DNA of 64,000 nucleotides from UBA4416 sp036676295. Lineage in GTDB: Bacteria; Bacteroidota; Bacteroidia; B-17B0; Aurantibacillaceae. The notes below the pieces were generated by a model that did not search any database, was not told the DNA's origin, and saw nothing but the letters and a program-made list of their open reading frames with translations. The position numbers and the translations under genes were made by a program. The DNA is taken from contig JAKFDE010000027.1 of assembly GCA_036676295.1 (NCBI GenBank), forward strand, positions 1 to 64,000. Direction: 5' to 3'. Below are positions 24,890 to 33,625 of this stretch, one piece after another (the first letter of the stretch is position 1; each line of letters begins with the position of its first letter).

Positions 24890-25411
24890 ATGAAACATTT
24901 ATTTTTAATATTGATAACAGGCTTTTCGTTTACTACGGTGTCATGCCAAACCAAATCAGATAAGCAAACAAAAACATCAACTACCATACCTATGAGCACT
25001 TCCCATAATAAAACAGACGCTGAATGGAAAAAGCAATTAACCGATGAGCAATACCATGTATTAAGAGAAAAAGGTACTGAGCGACCATTTACCGGAAAAT
25101 ACAATATGCATTTTGAAAAAGGTGTTTATACATGTGCGGGCTGTGGTTATGAATTGTTTGACGACAGTCAAAAATTTGAATCACATTGCGGTTGGCCTAG
25201 TTTTGACAGCGAATTAGGTGAAGGTAGCCGAATTAAAAAAATTAAAGATATGTCGTTTGGGATGGTACGTACCGAAATTGTTTGCGCTAATTGTGGCGGA
25301 CATTTGGGGCACATTTTTGATGATGGCCCAACTAAAACCGGTCAGCGTTATTGTGTAAACTCTTTAAGTATCGATTTTACACCAGCTTCTGATAGTAGTA
25401 AAACAAAGTAA
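24890..25411 (+). CDS. msrB: Peptide-methionine (R)-S-oxide reductase, lipoprotein form
   Basis: The 173-residue product has a lipoprotein signal with Cys19 (TTVSC) and then the full MsrB domain. Structural zinc ligands are C82/C85 (CAGC) and C132/C135 (CANC). The catalytic Cys is C155 in GQRYCVNSLSIDF, and C100 in SHCGWPSF is a likely resolving Cys. It reduces Met-R-sulfoxide in proteins. The lipid anchor places it in the envelope, so it probably repairs exported proteins. A reductant partner is not encoded nearby. Confidence 0.95.
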   Translation: MKHLFLILITGFSFTTVSCQTKSDKQTKTSTTIPMSTSHNKTDAEWKKQLTDEQYHVLREKGTERPFTGKYNMHFEKGVYTCAGCGYELFDDSQKFESHCGWPSFDSELGEGSRIKKIKDMSFGMVRTEIVCANCGGHLGHIFDDGPTKTGQRYCVNSLSIDFTPASDSSKTK

Positions 25412-25418
25412 TTTTCCC

Positions 25419-25589
25419 TTACTTTCTGTCTTGAAACAGAAAGTAACAAAGAGTTCAAGACTTCTTAAAATTTAGTTAAAATATACATGGCAGCAAGCTG
25501 ATGATTTAAAACGCTTCGCGAACAGCCCAAATCATCTTCGCACATGCTATCGCATTTGATACCATTTGATTTTTAACACTAAATTTTAA
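25419..25589. repeat. Structured dispersed repeat element, copy A
   Basis: TTACTTTCTGT (25419-25429) pairs with ACAGAAAGTAA (25436-25446). TTAAAATTTAGT (25465-25476) pairs with ACTAAATTTTAA (25578-25589), enclosing GATGATTT (25500-25507) / AAATCATC (25529-25536) and a CGC-TTC-GCG tip. The opening, CTTACTTTCT...CTTGA...GAAAGTAACAAA...TCAAG, is shared with the element at 42150. There is no ORF. Confidence 0.65.
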
Positions 25590-25628
25590 AATGTCATAAT
25601 ATTAAAAAAGTGTTTTTCGTAAATAGTA

Positions 25629-25970
25629 TTACAAAGCCAACTCAATAGTTGGATCCCAGTAATGTTTTTTAAGATCCACTACCGTATCATTTTCTATTTT
25701 GATCTTTTCTTTTTCTAATAACTCCTGCATTTGAAAGGGCGTTTCAAAATGATGTTTGCCGGTTAATTGCCCATTACGATTTAACACTCTATGAGCAGGC
25801 ACTTTAGGTTTTTGAGTATGGGCAGCATTCATGGCATAACCTACGGCACGAGAGGATGACTTTGCTCCCAAATAATTAGCAATAGCACCATAACTGGTAA
25901 CTTTTCCTTTAGGAATTAAACGTACTACCTGATATACTTGTTCAAAAAAATCGTTGTTAGTTTTTGTCAT
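25629..25970 (-). CDS. Alkyltransferase-like protein (MGMT family without the acceptor Cys)
   Basis: The 113-residue protein matches the C-terminal DNA-binding half of O6-alkylguanine alkyltransferase: IPKGKVTSYGAIANYLG, then SSRAVGYAMNA with the Arg finger at ~41. The acceptor motif PCHRV is replaced by P58-A-H-R-V62, so it cannot accept an alkyl group. Such ATL proteins bind damaged guanine and hand it to nucleotide excision repair. Its ATG lies one base after the stop of the upstream LuxE-like gene, suggesting co-transcription. Confidence 0.93.
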   Translation of the reverse strand: MTKTNNDFFEQVYQVVRLIPKGKVTSYGAIANYLGAKSSSRAVGYAMNAAHTQKPKVPAHRVLNRNGQLTGKHHFETPFQMQELLEKEKIKIENDTVVDLKKHYWDPTIELAL

Positions 25971-25971
25971 G

Positions 25972-26967
25972 TTATTGGATCATTAAATTACAACCTCTGA
26001 TATCGCTATTGTCAAATCTGCCCATTATTTCAAAAACGCCATCATCGTATATTCGTCCCAGATCTTTGGTTTCTATAAAAGAACAGGAATTGATGTTGGC
26101 CAGATCTATCACATTAATACCCCCACTCTTTTGTTTTGATAAATAACTAAACGGATCATTCATATCACGCAACAATACTTTCATCCAGGGTGGGCAAACA
26201 AACAATCCATTTTCTTTAGAGTAAGCCTGCGATAATAATTCTGTCATACCATACTCACTATGAATACTTGATACCTTAAATTTATTTTTTAAAATTCCGT
26301 GCAATTCTTCTTTCAGTAGCTCTTCTCGCTTTCCTTTCATACCACCGGTTTCCATTACAATAAAGTCATCTGTCAGCTCAATGTTTTTATCTGCCAGATC
26401 TAATAAAGCATAAGTAACACCTAATAACAGCGTTTTTTGTTTCTGTTGTTTTAATAATTCAATGGTTACAATTAACTCATCTATATTATTCAAATAAAAA
26501 CCACTTTGAAGGTGCCTCGAATCTTTAATCAATCGGTCAAACATATATACCAAAGAAGATCCTGTACGTTCCAAATAATTGGGCAATAACGCCAATATAC
26601 AATAATCGTTAGGTTTACCATAAAACAATTCGAATCCCTTTAAAAAAGAGGTTTCATATACACCCACATCATTTACATAATGCTTGGAAGTAAGCTGTCC
26701 TGTGGTGCCGCTACTGCTAAAACAAACAGTTTGAGCTGTTGCCTCTTCACAAATAACCTGTTGTGTTTTAAAAAATTCGATGGGCAAACAAGGAATTTGG
26801 GTATAATGTTTAATGCTATTTATATCTTTTTTTAACTGTTTAACGTACGATTGATAAACATTATTATTTTGGAATTGGAAACGAAACACCTGCAATGCTG
26901 TTTCATTAAAGTCATGTTCTGACCTTATATTAAAAACCTGTTTTTGTATTTCGGGGTGTGATAGCAA
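25972..26967 (-). CDS. LuxE-like acyl-activating enzyme (acyl-protein synthetase family)
   Basis: The 331-residue protein has the adenylate-forming signature SSSGTTG at 84-90, IPCLPIEFFK before it, METGGMKGKREELLKEEL, and HSEYGMTELLSQAYS, the A5-like motif. It ends with FEIMGRFDNSDIRGCNLMIQ, and a GRxDxSDIRGC ending is usual for LuxE-like acyltransferases of Bacteroidota. Family chemistry is fatty acid activation to acyl-AMP and transfer to a Cys. No luciferase or reductase genes are near, so the substrate is unknown. Confidence 0.85.
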   Translation of the reverse strand: MLSHPEIQKQVFNIRSEHDFNETALQVFRFQFQNNNVYQSYVKQLKKDINSIKHYTQIPCLPIEFFKTQQVICEEATAQTVCFSSSGTTGQLTSKHYVNDVGVYETSFLKGFELFYGKPNDYCILALLPNYLERTGSSLVYMFDRLIKDSRHLQSGFYLNNIDELIVTIELLKQQKQKTLLLGVTYALLDLADKNIELTDDFIVMETGGMKGKREELLKEELHGILKNKFKVSSIHSEYGMTELLSQAYSKENGLFVCPPWMKVLLRDMNDPFSYLSKQKSGGINVIDLANINSCSFIETKDLGRIYDDGVFEIMGRFDNSDIRGCNLMIQ

Positions 26968-27006
26968 TTAATAAAATATTTTGTGTAAATTTATGCTGAA
27001 TTATTT

Positions 27007-27492
27007 ATGAAGAAGTCATTTTTTAATTATTTATTTATTTTCGCTTTCATTATAGCGGTATTGTATTCTTGTGTAAAGAAAACAACTTACCCAACAACGC
27101 CCGAAATTTCATATAAAGACTTCTTTCCTTATGAAGGTGATTCGGCAGATCTGCAAATAAAATTTAAAGATGGGGATGGAGATATTGGTGTAACTAATGA
27201 ATCAGATTCTACTAAAACTTTATTTTATACTTATTATTACAAAGATACTATAACTCAAAAATACAGGGCCTATTATTCTGCATTATTTAATGATACACTT
27301 AGAACCGGTTATATTGTAAGAATACCTACCGATGATTATAGTGGCAAACCCATTTCGGGCGAAATAAATGTACGTTTACAACAATTCCGACACAGTAAGA
27401 AAATAAAAAATGTAAAGTATGTTCTATACTTATTGGATAGAGCCGGTAATAGAAGTAATCTTTTAACCACTCCAGAAATTTCCGTTCAATAA
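27007..27492 (+). CDS. Lipoprotein of unknown function
   Basis: The 161-residue product has a lipoprotein signal (hydrophobic ~7-20, lipobox LYSC, Cys ~22). The mature part has an acidic loop KFKDGDGDIGVTNESDS, probably Ca-binding and typical of a Bacteroidota lipoprotein group with an Ig-like fold. It has no catalytic motif. It lies upstream of the M43 protease by 93 bp on the same strand, perhaps on its own. Confidence 0.78.
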   Translation: MKKSFFNYLFIFAFIIAVLYSCVKKTTYPTTPEISYKDFFPYEGDSADLQIKFKDGDGDIGVTNESDSTKTLFYTYYYKDTITQKYRAYYSALFNDTLRTGYIVRIPTDDYSGKPISGEINVRLQQFRHSKKIKNVKYVLYLLDRAGNRSNLLTTPEISVQ

Positions 27493-27585
27493 CGTTTTTT
27501 ACCTTTCATTTAGTTTTCATAAAAAAATTTTCATTTTAAACTTTTTTTTTGGTTATTGTATCTGATAACCAATTAATTAATAACA

Positions 27586-28905
27586 ATGAAAAAACTACTA
27601 TCACTACTTAGTATCGGATTTTTCGCCTCTGGTTCAACTATTGCTCAAACCTCAAACAAATGTGCTACCATGGATGTCTTTTATCAGCATCAGCAAAATA
27701 GTACATTAAGAGCAAATTATGCTCAGGCAGAACAATTAGCTAAAAACTGGTTAGCAAATCCGGCAAACAAAGCAACTATTTATAAAAAACAAGCCAGTAT
27801 TATTACCATTCCGGTGGTAGTGCATGTGGTTTATAAAAATGCTGCTCAAAATATTCCCGATTCACAGATCGTACGACAGATCACAATTTTAAATCAAGCT
27901 TTTAGCAAACAAAACCCTAACTATTCTCAAACCCGTGCCATCTTTGATACTTTGGGTACTGATACAGAAATTCAATTTTGTTTAGCGGCAACTGATCCTT
28001 TAGGAGCTCCAACAACCGGAATTGTTCGTAAATCGGCGCCAAGCAATGCTGCCTTTGATCCCATTTTTAACAATGACAAAGTAAAAAGCTCAGCCACAAA
28101 TGGCGATGATGCCTGGCCAAATGATAAATATTTAAATATTTGGGTGTGCGACATGAGTTTATTTGGAACTGCTTTTGTATTAGGTTACGCAACTTTTCCG
28201 GGAGGGCCCGCTAATCTAGACGGTGTTGTAATTCAAAGTGAATATTTGGGATACGGCACAGCTGCGGCTCCAAATAATTTAGGAAAAACAACCATTCATG
28301 AAGTTGGTCATTGGTTTGGCATGCGTCATATTTGGGCTGATGATGATAGTGGTTCAACCGGACAATGTGATTCTACAGACTTTGTAGATGATACTCCAAA
28401 TCAAGGTGCCAAATCACAATCCGATTGCAATTTAGCGATCAATTCATGTTCTAATGAAGCAGCCTATTGGGGAGCGCTTGATCCACCGGATATGGTAGAG
28501 AATTATATGGATTACTCGGCAGATGCCTGCATGACTTTATTTACTAAAGGTCAAAAAGCCCGTATGTATTCTTTCTTAAATGCAGAACCAGCCCGTATGG
28601 CCATCAAAACGTCGCCGGTAGGTTGCAGTACTGTTGGCATAAAAGAATTATATGCTCGTTTTTCTGATTACGTGTATATTTTCCCTAACCCTGTTCAGGA
28701 TAAATTACAGATCAATATTACTCAAGTCACACCTTCAAATCTAAGTGCAGAAATTTACAATCAAAGTGGTCAATTAATCAAACAGTTAAAACAACTGAAT
28801 TTTCAAAATACAATAGATCTAAGTGACCTGGCTAATGGCATTTATGTAGTTAAAGTGTTTAATGAAGAGGTTTCTTTGATCAAAAAAGTAGTAGTAAATC
28901 ATTAA
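27586..28905 (+). CDS. Secreted M43-family zinc metalloprotease, T9SS type A sorting domain
   Basis: The 439-residue product has a signal peptide (residues 1-20). The metzincin site HEVGHWFGMRH is at 238-248 (zinc His 238, 242, 248; catalytic E239), and the Met-turn NYMDY is at 306-310. These match the cytophagalysin/pappalysin M43 group. Cysteines in the CDSTDF and CNLAINSC region likely form disulfides. The C-terminal ~80 residues (YIFPNPVQDKLQIN... IKKVVVNH) form the T9SS type A sorting domain. It should be secreted and cleave proteins or peptides outside the cell. Confidence 0.95.
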   Translation: MKKLLSLLSIGFFASGSTIAQTSNKCATMDVFYQHQQNSTLRANYAQAEQLAKNWLANPANKATIYKKQASIITIPVVVHVVYKNAAQNIPDSQIVRQITILNQAFSKQNPNYSQTRAIFDTLGTDTEIQFCLAATDPLGAPTTGIVRKSAPSNAAFDPIFNNDKVKSSATNGDDAWPNDKYLNIWVCDMSLFGTAFVLGYATFPGGPANLDGVVIQSEYLGYGTAAAPNNLGKTTIHEVGHWFGMRHIWADDDSGSTGQCDSTDFVDDTPNQGAKSQSDCNLAINSCSNEAAYWGALDPPDMVENYMDYSADACMTLFTKGQKARMYSFLNAEPARMAIKTSPVGCSTVGIKELYARFSDYVYIFPNPVQDKLQINITQVTPSNLSAEIYNQSGQLIKQLKQLNFQNTIDLSDLANGIYVVKVFNEEVSLIKKVVVNH

Positions 28906-29011
28906 AATTTATTAACATAAATTTTAAAAACGTTGAAATAAAAAGGGTTAAACGCTTTGTTTAGACTGATTTTATCGTTAAAATTGCATCTTTATTTAAC
29001 ATTTTAAGATT

Positions 29012-29359
29012 ATGGCGGATATACACGTATTAGGAATAAAATTTATTGAACAAAATACACAAGATGGTTTAGAGTTTACTTATAAGCCGGATGTGCCTAA
29101 ATTAAAAGTAATTGGCACAATTTTAATTGCAGCTGAAGAAGAAGAAGATAATGGTTGTGTGTTTTTAACTCAAAAACAATTAAATCAATTGTTATTGAAT
29201 AAAGATGTTGATTTAAAATTAGTGGATGATACCTGGACTCCGGCTAAGCCTTTAACAAAAGAGCAGATCAAGAAAATAGGTTTAGTAACTATTGATGCTG
29301 AATACCTTGGTACAGCAGGCGAAGTTAGATGTTACGAAGCTTTAAAAGTATCAGAATAA
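29012..29359 (+). CDS. Conserved small cytoplasmic protein of unknown function
   Basis: The 115-residue product has no signal or TM helix. It contains a run of acidic residues (AAEEEEDNG at ~42-50) and a lysine-rich KPLTKEQIKKIG segment. I do not recognise the family. The ATG at 29012 is preceded by TAAAATTG, one mismatch from a -7 box. It is followed by a strong hairpin terminator whose T-tract touches the cdsA start codon. Confidence 0.7.
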   Translation: MADIHVLGIKFIEQNTQDGLEFTYKPDVPKLKVIGTILIAAEEEEDNGCVFLTQKQLNQLLLNKDVDLKLVDDTWTPAKPLTKEQIKKIGLVTIDAEYLGTAGEVRCYEALKVSE

Positions 29360-29375
29360 TTTAACCAATTTATAC

Positions 29376-29407
29376 ATCCCTCTCCTTTTAAAGAGAGGGA
29401 TTTTTTT
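29376..29407 (+). terminator. Hairpin terminator abutting the cdsA start codon
   Basis: ATCCCTCTC (29376-29384) and GAGAGGGAT (29393-29401) form a perfect 9-bp stem with an 8-nt loop followed by TTTTTTT (29401-29407). The cdsA ATG begins at 29408. The stem resembles the one at 19822. Confidence 0.8.
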
Positions 29408-30289
29408 ATGGCATTAAATTTAAAAACACTAACCACCCGAACCCTTACTGCTATAGTTTTTGTAGCGGTATTGCTCAGTTGCATTTACTTTAACTTTATA
29501 AGTTTTGCAGCGTTATTTTTTGTGGTAGCCGTTTGGGGCTTATACGAGTTTTACCAATTGGCTGAAAAATTAGGCGCTAACCCTTATAAAACTATTGGCT
29601 TAATTGCCGGAGCGGCCTTATTTAGCTTTGCCATATTTTCTAATTCAAATTTAGCGCTGTTTTTTCCTTCAGAGTATGTATTAGTAATTAGCTTGCCTCT
29701 TATATTTTTTGTTTTTATAGCAGCGCTGTTCGATACAAAACCAAACACTGTATTAAATGTAGTTTATACTCTATCGGGTATTGTATATGCGGTTGTACCT
29801 TTTATGTTATTATTAAACATAGCTTGTATAGACAAAGCGTTTACCTTTAATCACCCTTCTACCAATAGCTTTGAAAATTTTGCACCCTATAATTTTCATT
29901 ATGTATTAGGCATTATCTTATTGATCTGGGCCAGTGATGTATGCGCATATCTGGTAGGCAGTTTAATTGGGAAACACAAATTATACGAACGCATTTCTCC
30001 GGGCAAAACCTGGGAAGGTTCTATTGGAGCAACAGTTTTAACCATTGGTTGTTCATTTATCATTGCACAATGGTTTCCTGAATTAGCTTTAAAACATTGG
30101 ATCGTTATTTCTATACTGGTGAGTGTATTTGGCACTATTGGCGATTTGGTAGAATCCATGCTAAAACGCCAGGCAGGTGTAAAAGATTCTGGTAAGATTA
30201 TGCCCGGCCACGGTGGAATTTTAGATCGTTTTGACAGCTTACTTTTTGTATCGCCGTTCGTGTATGCTTACTTAACATTAGTTCATTAA
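29408..30289 (+). CDS. cdsA: Phosphatidate cytidylyltransferase
   Basis: The 293-residue membrane enzyme has about eight helices. It has the CdsA signature near the C-terminus: KDSGKIMPGHGGILDRFDSL (~258-277), with the metal-binding Asp residues, preceded by ISPGKTWEGSIGA and VFGTIGDLVESMLKR. It makes CDP-diacylglycerol from phosphatidate and CTP, the branch point of phospholipid synthesis. The start MALNLKTLTTRTLTAIVFV suits the family. An upstream hairpin with T-tract ends at the start codon, so transcription must come by readthrough or control. Confidence 0.96.
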   Translation: MALNLKTLTTRTLTAIVFVAVLLSCIYFNFISFAALFFVVAVWGLYEFYQLAEKLGANPYKTIGLIAGAALFSFAIFSNSNLALFFPSEYVLVISLPLIFFVFIAALFDTKPNTVLNVVYTLSGIVYAVVPFMLLLNIACIDKAFTFNHPSTNSFENFAPYNFHYVLGIILLIWASDVCAYLVGSLIGKHKLYERISPGKTWEGSIGATVLTIGCSFIIAQWFPELALKHWIVISILVSVFGTIGDLVESMLKRQAGVKDSGKIMPGHGGILDRFDSLLFVSPFVYAYLTLVH

Positions 30290-30375
30290 TTTTTAGCCTT
30301 TTATCCTTTATTAACCTTCCAACTTTCTTAACTGTTAAAGGTTTAAAACTCCCTATTTTATTAGACTAAATCCAG

Positions 30376-30405
30376 TTAATAATCAGATAAAATTCCTTAT
30401 TTTTG
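30376..30405 (+). promoter_or_regulatory. Promoter for glutamate dehydrogenase
   Basis: TTA (30376-30378), 19-nt spacer, TATTTTTG (30398-30405), close to TTG-N19-TAnnTTTG. The start is 45 nt further on. Confidence 0.55.
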
Positions 30406-30450
30406 TTCCCCTAAACTAAAAACACAAAAAACTAAAAAACCATAACTCAT

Positions 30451-31722
30451 ATGTCAACACAAACTGCAAATCCAACAGCGCATGAAAGTATGTTCGAAGC
30501 TGTATTAGCTCGTTTAGATGTAGCTGCCAAGTTAATGAACATGTCTGACGACGTTGCAACTATATTACGTAACCCGATTAAACAAGTTAAAGTAAGTTTA
30601 CCAATTATGATGGATAACGGAAAAATTCAAGTATTTGAAGGTTACCGTGTTGTTCACTCTACAATCTTAGGTCCATCTAAGGGTGGTATCCGTTATGCAA
30701 TGGATGTGAACCAGGATGAAGTAATGGCTTTAGCTGCTTGGATGAGTTTTAAATGTGCTGTTGCAAATTTACCTTATGGTGGTGCAAAAGGCGGTATTAA
30801 ATGTGATCCTCGTTCAATGAGTGTTGGTGAGTTAGAACGTTTGTCTCGTGCTTATGCAGCATCAATGAAAGATGTATTTGGTGTAAACAAAGATATTCCT
30901 GCTCCTGATATGGGAACAAGCGGAAGAGAAATGGCTTGGATCTTAGACGAATTCAATAAAATTACTGGAGAAGATTCTCCGGGCATGATCACTGGTAAAC
31001 CAATTGTAATTGGTGGATCTTTAGGTCGTGATGCAGCTACAGGACGTGGTGTAATGGTAAATACATTAGCTGCTCTAAAGAAAATGGGATTAAATCCTAA
31101 AGAAGTAACTGCTGCCGTTCAAGGTTTTGGAAATGTAGGTTCTCATGCCGCTCGTTTATTATCAGAACAAGGAATTAAAATTGTAGCTATTGGTGATCAC
31201 ACGGCTACTTTTTATAACGAAAAAGGGATTGACATTAAAGCAGCGTTAGAATTTGCTGCTAAAAACAATAGAGTATTAAAAGGATTTACAGGAGCAACAG
31301 AAATTAAATCTAACGAGATCATTACTTGCAAATGTGATGTATTGGTACCTGCGGCTTTACAAAATGTAATTACTGAAGAATTAGCTCACAGCATTCAAGC
31401 TAAATTAATCGTAGAAGGTGCAAACGGACCAACTATGCCTGAGGCTGATGCGATCTTAAACGACAAAAAAATTATTGTTGTTCCGGATATCTTAGCTAAC
31501 TCAGGTGGTGTAACAGTATCTTACTTTGAGTGGGTACAAAACAAAGCAGGTTACTACTGGAGCGAAAATGAAGTAAATACTAAACACGATGAGAAAATGG
31601 AAATAGCATTTGCTTCTGTTTGGGATAATGCAGCTCAATACAAAACATCAATGCGTATTGGTGCTTACATCACCGCTTTACAAAAAATTGGTGAAGGTGT
31701 AAAATTAAAAGGTAACTACTAA
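30451..31722 (+). CDS. gdhA: Glu/Leu/Phe/Val dehydrogenase family (glutamate dehydrogenase)
   Basis: The 423-residue protein is the hexameric short-type glutamate dehydrogenase. It has GPSKGGIRYAMDVNQDEV and ALAAWMSFKCAVANLPYGGAKGGI with the catalytic Lys, PAPDMGTSGREMAW with the catalytic Asp, GRGVM, and the Rossmann motif VQGFGNVGSHAA. It interconverts glutamate and 2-oxoglutarate plus ammonia. Its length and motifs suit the NAD-type catabolic or dual-coenzyme subgroup; coenzyme choice is not clear. It is monocistronic with its own promoter and terminator. Confidence 0.93.
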   Translation: MSTQTANPTAHESMFEAVLARLDVAAKLMNMSDDVATILRNPIKQVKVSLPIMMDNGKIQVFEGYRVVHSTILGPSKGGIRYAMDVNQDEVMALAAWMSFKCAVANLPYGGAKGGIKCDPRSMSVGELERLSRAYAASMKDVFGVNKDIPAPDMGTSGREMAWILDEFNKITGEDSPGMITGKPIVIGGSLGRDAATGRGVMVNTLAALKKMGLNPKEVTAAVQGFGNVGSHAARLLSEQGIKIVAIGDHTATFYNEKGIDIKAALEFAAKNNRVLKGFTGATEIKSNEIITCKCDVLVPAALQNVITEELAHSIQAKLIVEGANGPTMPEADAILNDKKIIVVPDILANSGGVTVSYFEWVQNKAGYYWSENEVNTKHDEKMEIAFASVWDNAAQYKTSMRIGAYITALQKIGEGVKLKGNY

Positions 31723-31741
31723 TAGTATCTTTATATAAATC

Positions 31742-31775
31742 AAAGTCCAGACGTTATGTCTGGACTTTTTTGTTT
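31742..31775 (+). terminator. Intrinsic terminator after glutamate dehydrogenase
   Basis: AAAGTCCAGAC (31742-31752) pairs with GTCTGGACTTT (31758-31768) around GTTAT, then TTTTGTTTTT. It ends about 15 nt before the next promoter box. Confidence 0.85.
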
Positions 31776-31786
31776 TTAAAATGTTT

Positions 31787-31794
31787 TATATTTG
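31787..31794 (+). promoter_or_regulatory. -7 promoter element TATATTTG
   Basis: A full match to TAnnTTTG, 31 nt before ATG 31825. It contains the TTG at 31792 that would otherwise look like a start codon, which argues that translation starts later. Confidence 0.55.
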
Positions 31795-31824
31795 ACAGAA
31801 GTCATTCAAATACTAACTCATAAA

Positions 31825-32454
31825 ATGGACAAAACCAAAAATGCCGTAAACATATTTAATAAAATGGCACAAGTGTATCAGGACAAATTTATGAATGTGG
31901 ATTTGTACGCTGACACATTAGATCTATTTTGTAATTCTATTAAAACAACGAATGCCCAAGTATTGGAATTAGCTTGTGGCCCTGGCAATATCTCCAACTA
32001 TTTATTAAACAAACGCCCGGATCTTAAATTATTAGGAACGGATCTGGCTCCTAATATGATCGAACTGGCTAAGAGCAATAACCCAACTGCTCAGTTTGAA
32101 CTGATGGATTGTAGAGCTATTGCAAAGATCAACAAAACATATGACGCTATCATGTGTGGTTTTTGTTTACCTTATCTTTCAAAAGAAGAAGCTATCCAAT
32201 TGATCAGCGATGCTGCAAAACTACTAAAACCAAAAGGCTTGCTTTATATCAGTACGATGGAGGATGATTACAATAAATCAGCCTACAAAAAAGGAAGTGG
32301 TGGTGATGAAATTTTCATGCATTACCATCAAGGTGATTATCTGACTCAAGCACTTCATAACAATGGCTTTGTTATTATAAAATTAAAACGTCAGGAGTAC
32401 CCAACTCAAGATGAGGCGAAAACAATAGACCTGATCATCATTGCAGAAAAATAA
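31825..32454 (+). CDS. Class I SAM-dependent methyltransferase
   Basis: I start this gene at ATG 31825 (209 residues) because the in-frame TTG at 31792 lies inside the promoter box. The Rossmann-like methyltransferase motifs are VLELACGPGNIS (motif I), LLGTDLAPNMIELAKSN (motif II), FELMDCRAIA, and YDAIMCGFCLPYLSKEEA. Substrate unknown; size and motifs suit a small-molecule methylase (Methyltransf_11/25). It lies 33 bp before the next gene and could be co-transcribed with it. Confidence 0.88.
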   Translation: MDKTKNAVNIFNKMAQVYQDKFMNVDLYADTLDLFCNSIKTTNAQVLELACGPGNISNYLLNKRPDLKLLGTDLAPNMIELAKSNNPTAQFELMDCRAIAKINKTYDAIMCGFCLPYLSKEEAIQLISDAAKLLKPKGLLYISTMEDDYNKSAYKKGSGGDEIFMHYHQGDYLTQALHNNGFVIIKLKRQEYPTQDEAKTIDLIIIAEK

Positions 32455-32487
32455 AACTATCTTTGGTAAACAGTTAAACTGTGTTTT

Positions 32488-33069
32488 ATGATTAAACAAT
32501 CGCTACTTACCATCTTTGTACTGTTGTCTGTTGCCGGTATTTATGGGCAAGTAGAACCAATAGATCAATCAGTTTCTAAGTTTGTTCCAAAGAATTATTC
32601 CATATTACAATTAGCAAAAGGCAATATGAATCTTGACAAGATAGAAGACGTGATCTTAGTTTTGAATAAAAATGGAGAAGATTCTTTATCAACTGCGGAA
32701 CATCCTATCAAACGAAAAGTCCTGATTTTAATTGGACAAAAAGACAAATCGTATAAATTGCTGATGCAACATGATAATTTAGTTTGCTATTATAATTATG
32801 ATCTGAATTTTAAGGACGCGTTTGTAGATCTTAAAATTGCTAATGGAAGTTTCTCTATCAGCCACTATGGCGGATTTGCGCAACGCTGGGGAAGGACAAC
32901 CGAATTCAAATATAATCCGAAAGAGAAAAACTGGTATCTATTAAAAGATGAATTTTCTACCTTTGAAGCAACTGATCCTGAAAACACCGAAAAGGAAACA
33001 ATATTAACTGAAAAAGAATTTGGCAAAATAGCTCTCAACAAATTTGATATTTATAAAACATTGAAATAA
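32488..33069 (+). CDS. Exported protein of unknown function
   Basis: The 193-residue product has a signal peptide (~1-20, IYG-Q). The mature part contains GNMNLDKIEDVILVLNK, an FG-GAP/VCBS-like 'gNlNnD...D.vlVL' pattern, and SISHYGGFAQRWGRTTEFKYN. This ordering is common in small secreted Bacteroidota proteins. No catalytic motif is seen. It is the middle of three same-strand genes with short gaps. Confidence 0.75.
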   Translation: MIKQSLLTIFVLLSVAGIYGQVEPIDQSVSKFVPKNYSILQLAKGNMNLDKIEDVILVLNKNGEDSLSTAEHPIKRKVLILIGQKDKSYKLLMQHDNLVCYYNYDLNFKDAFVDLKIANGSFSISHYGGFAQRWGRTTEFKYNPKEKNWYLLKDEFSTFEATDPENTEKETILTEKEFGKIALNKFDIYKTLK

Positions 33070-33080
33070 AACAACATCTT

Positions 33081-33578
33081 ATGAATTTCACCTTAAGGCC
33101 CTGGAATGACAACGACTTAGATAGTTTGGTAAAATATGCCAACAACCCTGGTATTGCTAAAAACATGACCAATAAGTTTCCTCATCCTTATACTGTTGAA
33201 GCCGGAAAATCTTTTTTGAAAATGGCCACATCCGGATCTCCAACCAACATCTTTGCAATTGACATTAATGGCGAAGCGGTTGGTGGCATAGGTATTCATC
33301 CACAAGATGATATTCATTGCAAAAATGCAGAGCTAGGTTATTGGATAGGAGAACCTTTTTGGGGCAAAGGCATTATCAGTAAAGCTATTCCACAAATACT
33401 CAACTATGGTTTTAAAACCTTTGATATTAATAGGATCTTCGCGAGACCATTTCACACCAATATTGGATCTCAAAAAGTATTAGAAAAAGCAGGCTTTAAA
33501 TTAGAGGCAAAAATTGAAAAATCATTATTCAAACACGGAGAATATTTGGATGAGTTAATTTATGCTGTTAGAAAATAA
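33081..33578 (+). CDS. GNAT-family N-acetyltransferase (RimJ/RimL-like)
   Basis: The 165-residue product is a full GNAT domain. It has LRPWNDNDLDSLVKYANNP at the N-terminus, AELGYWIGEPFWGKGIISKAI (motif A, acetyl-CoA pyrophosphate loop), and RIFARPFHTNIGSQKVLEKAGFK (motif B). This pattern is the RimJ/RimL subgroup acting on protein or small-molecule amines. The substrate is unknown. It begins 12 nt after the previous gene. Confidence 0.92.
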   Translation: MNFTLRPWNDNDLDSLVKYANNPGIAKNMTNKFPHPYTVEAGKSFLKMATSGSPTNIFAIDINGEAVGGIGIHPQDDIHCKNAELGYWIGEPFWGKGIISKAIPQILNYGFKTFDINRIFARPFHTNIGSQKVLEKAGFKLEAKIEKSLFKHGEYLDELIYAVRK

Positions 33579-33625
33579 AGCAGCATAAGGAAAACGACAC
33601 CAACAATAATGGAAAATTAAAAATC

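Noticed and set aside
31792..31824. TTG start of the methyltransferase
   Set aside because: TTG is part of the TATATTTG promoter box, so it would not be transcribed.
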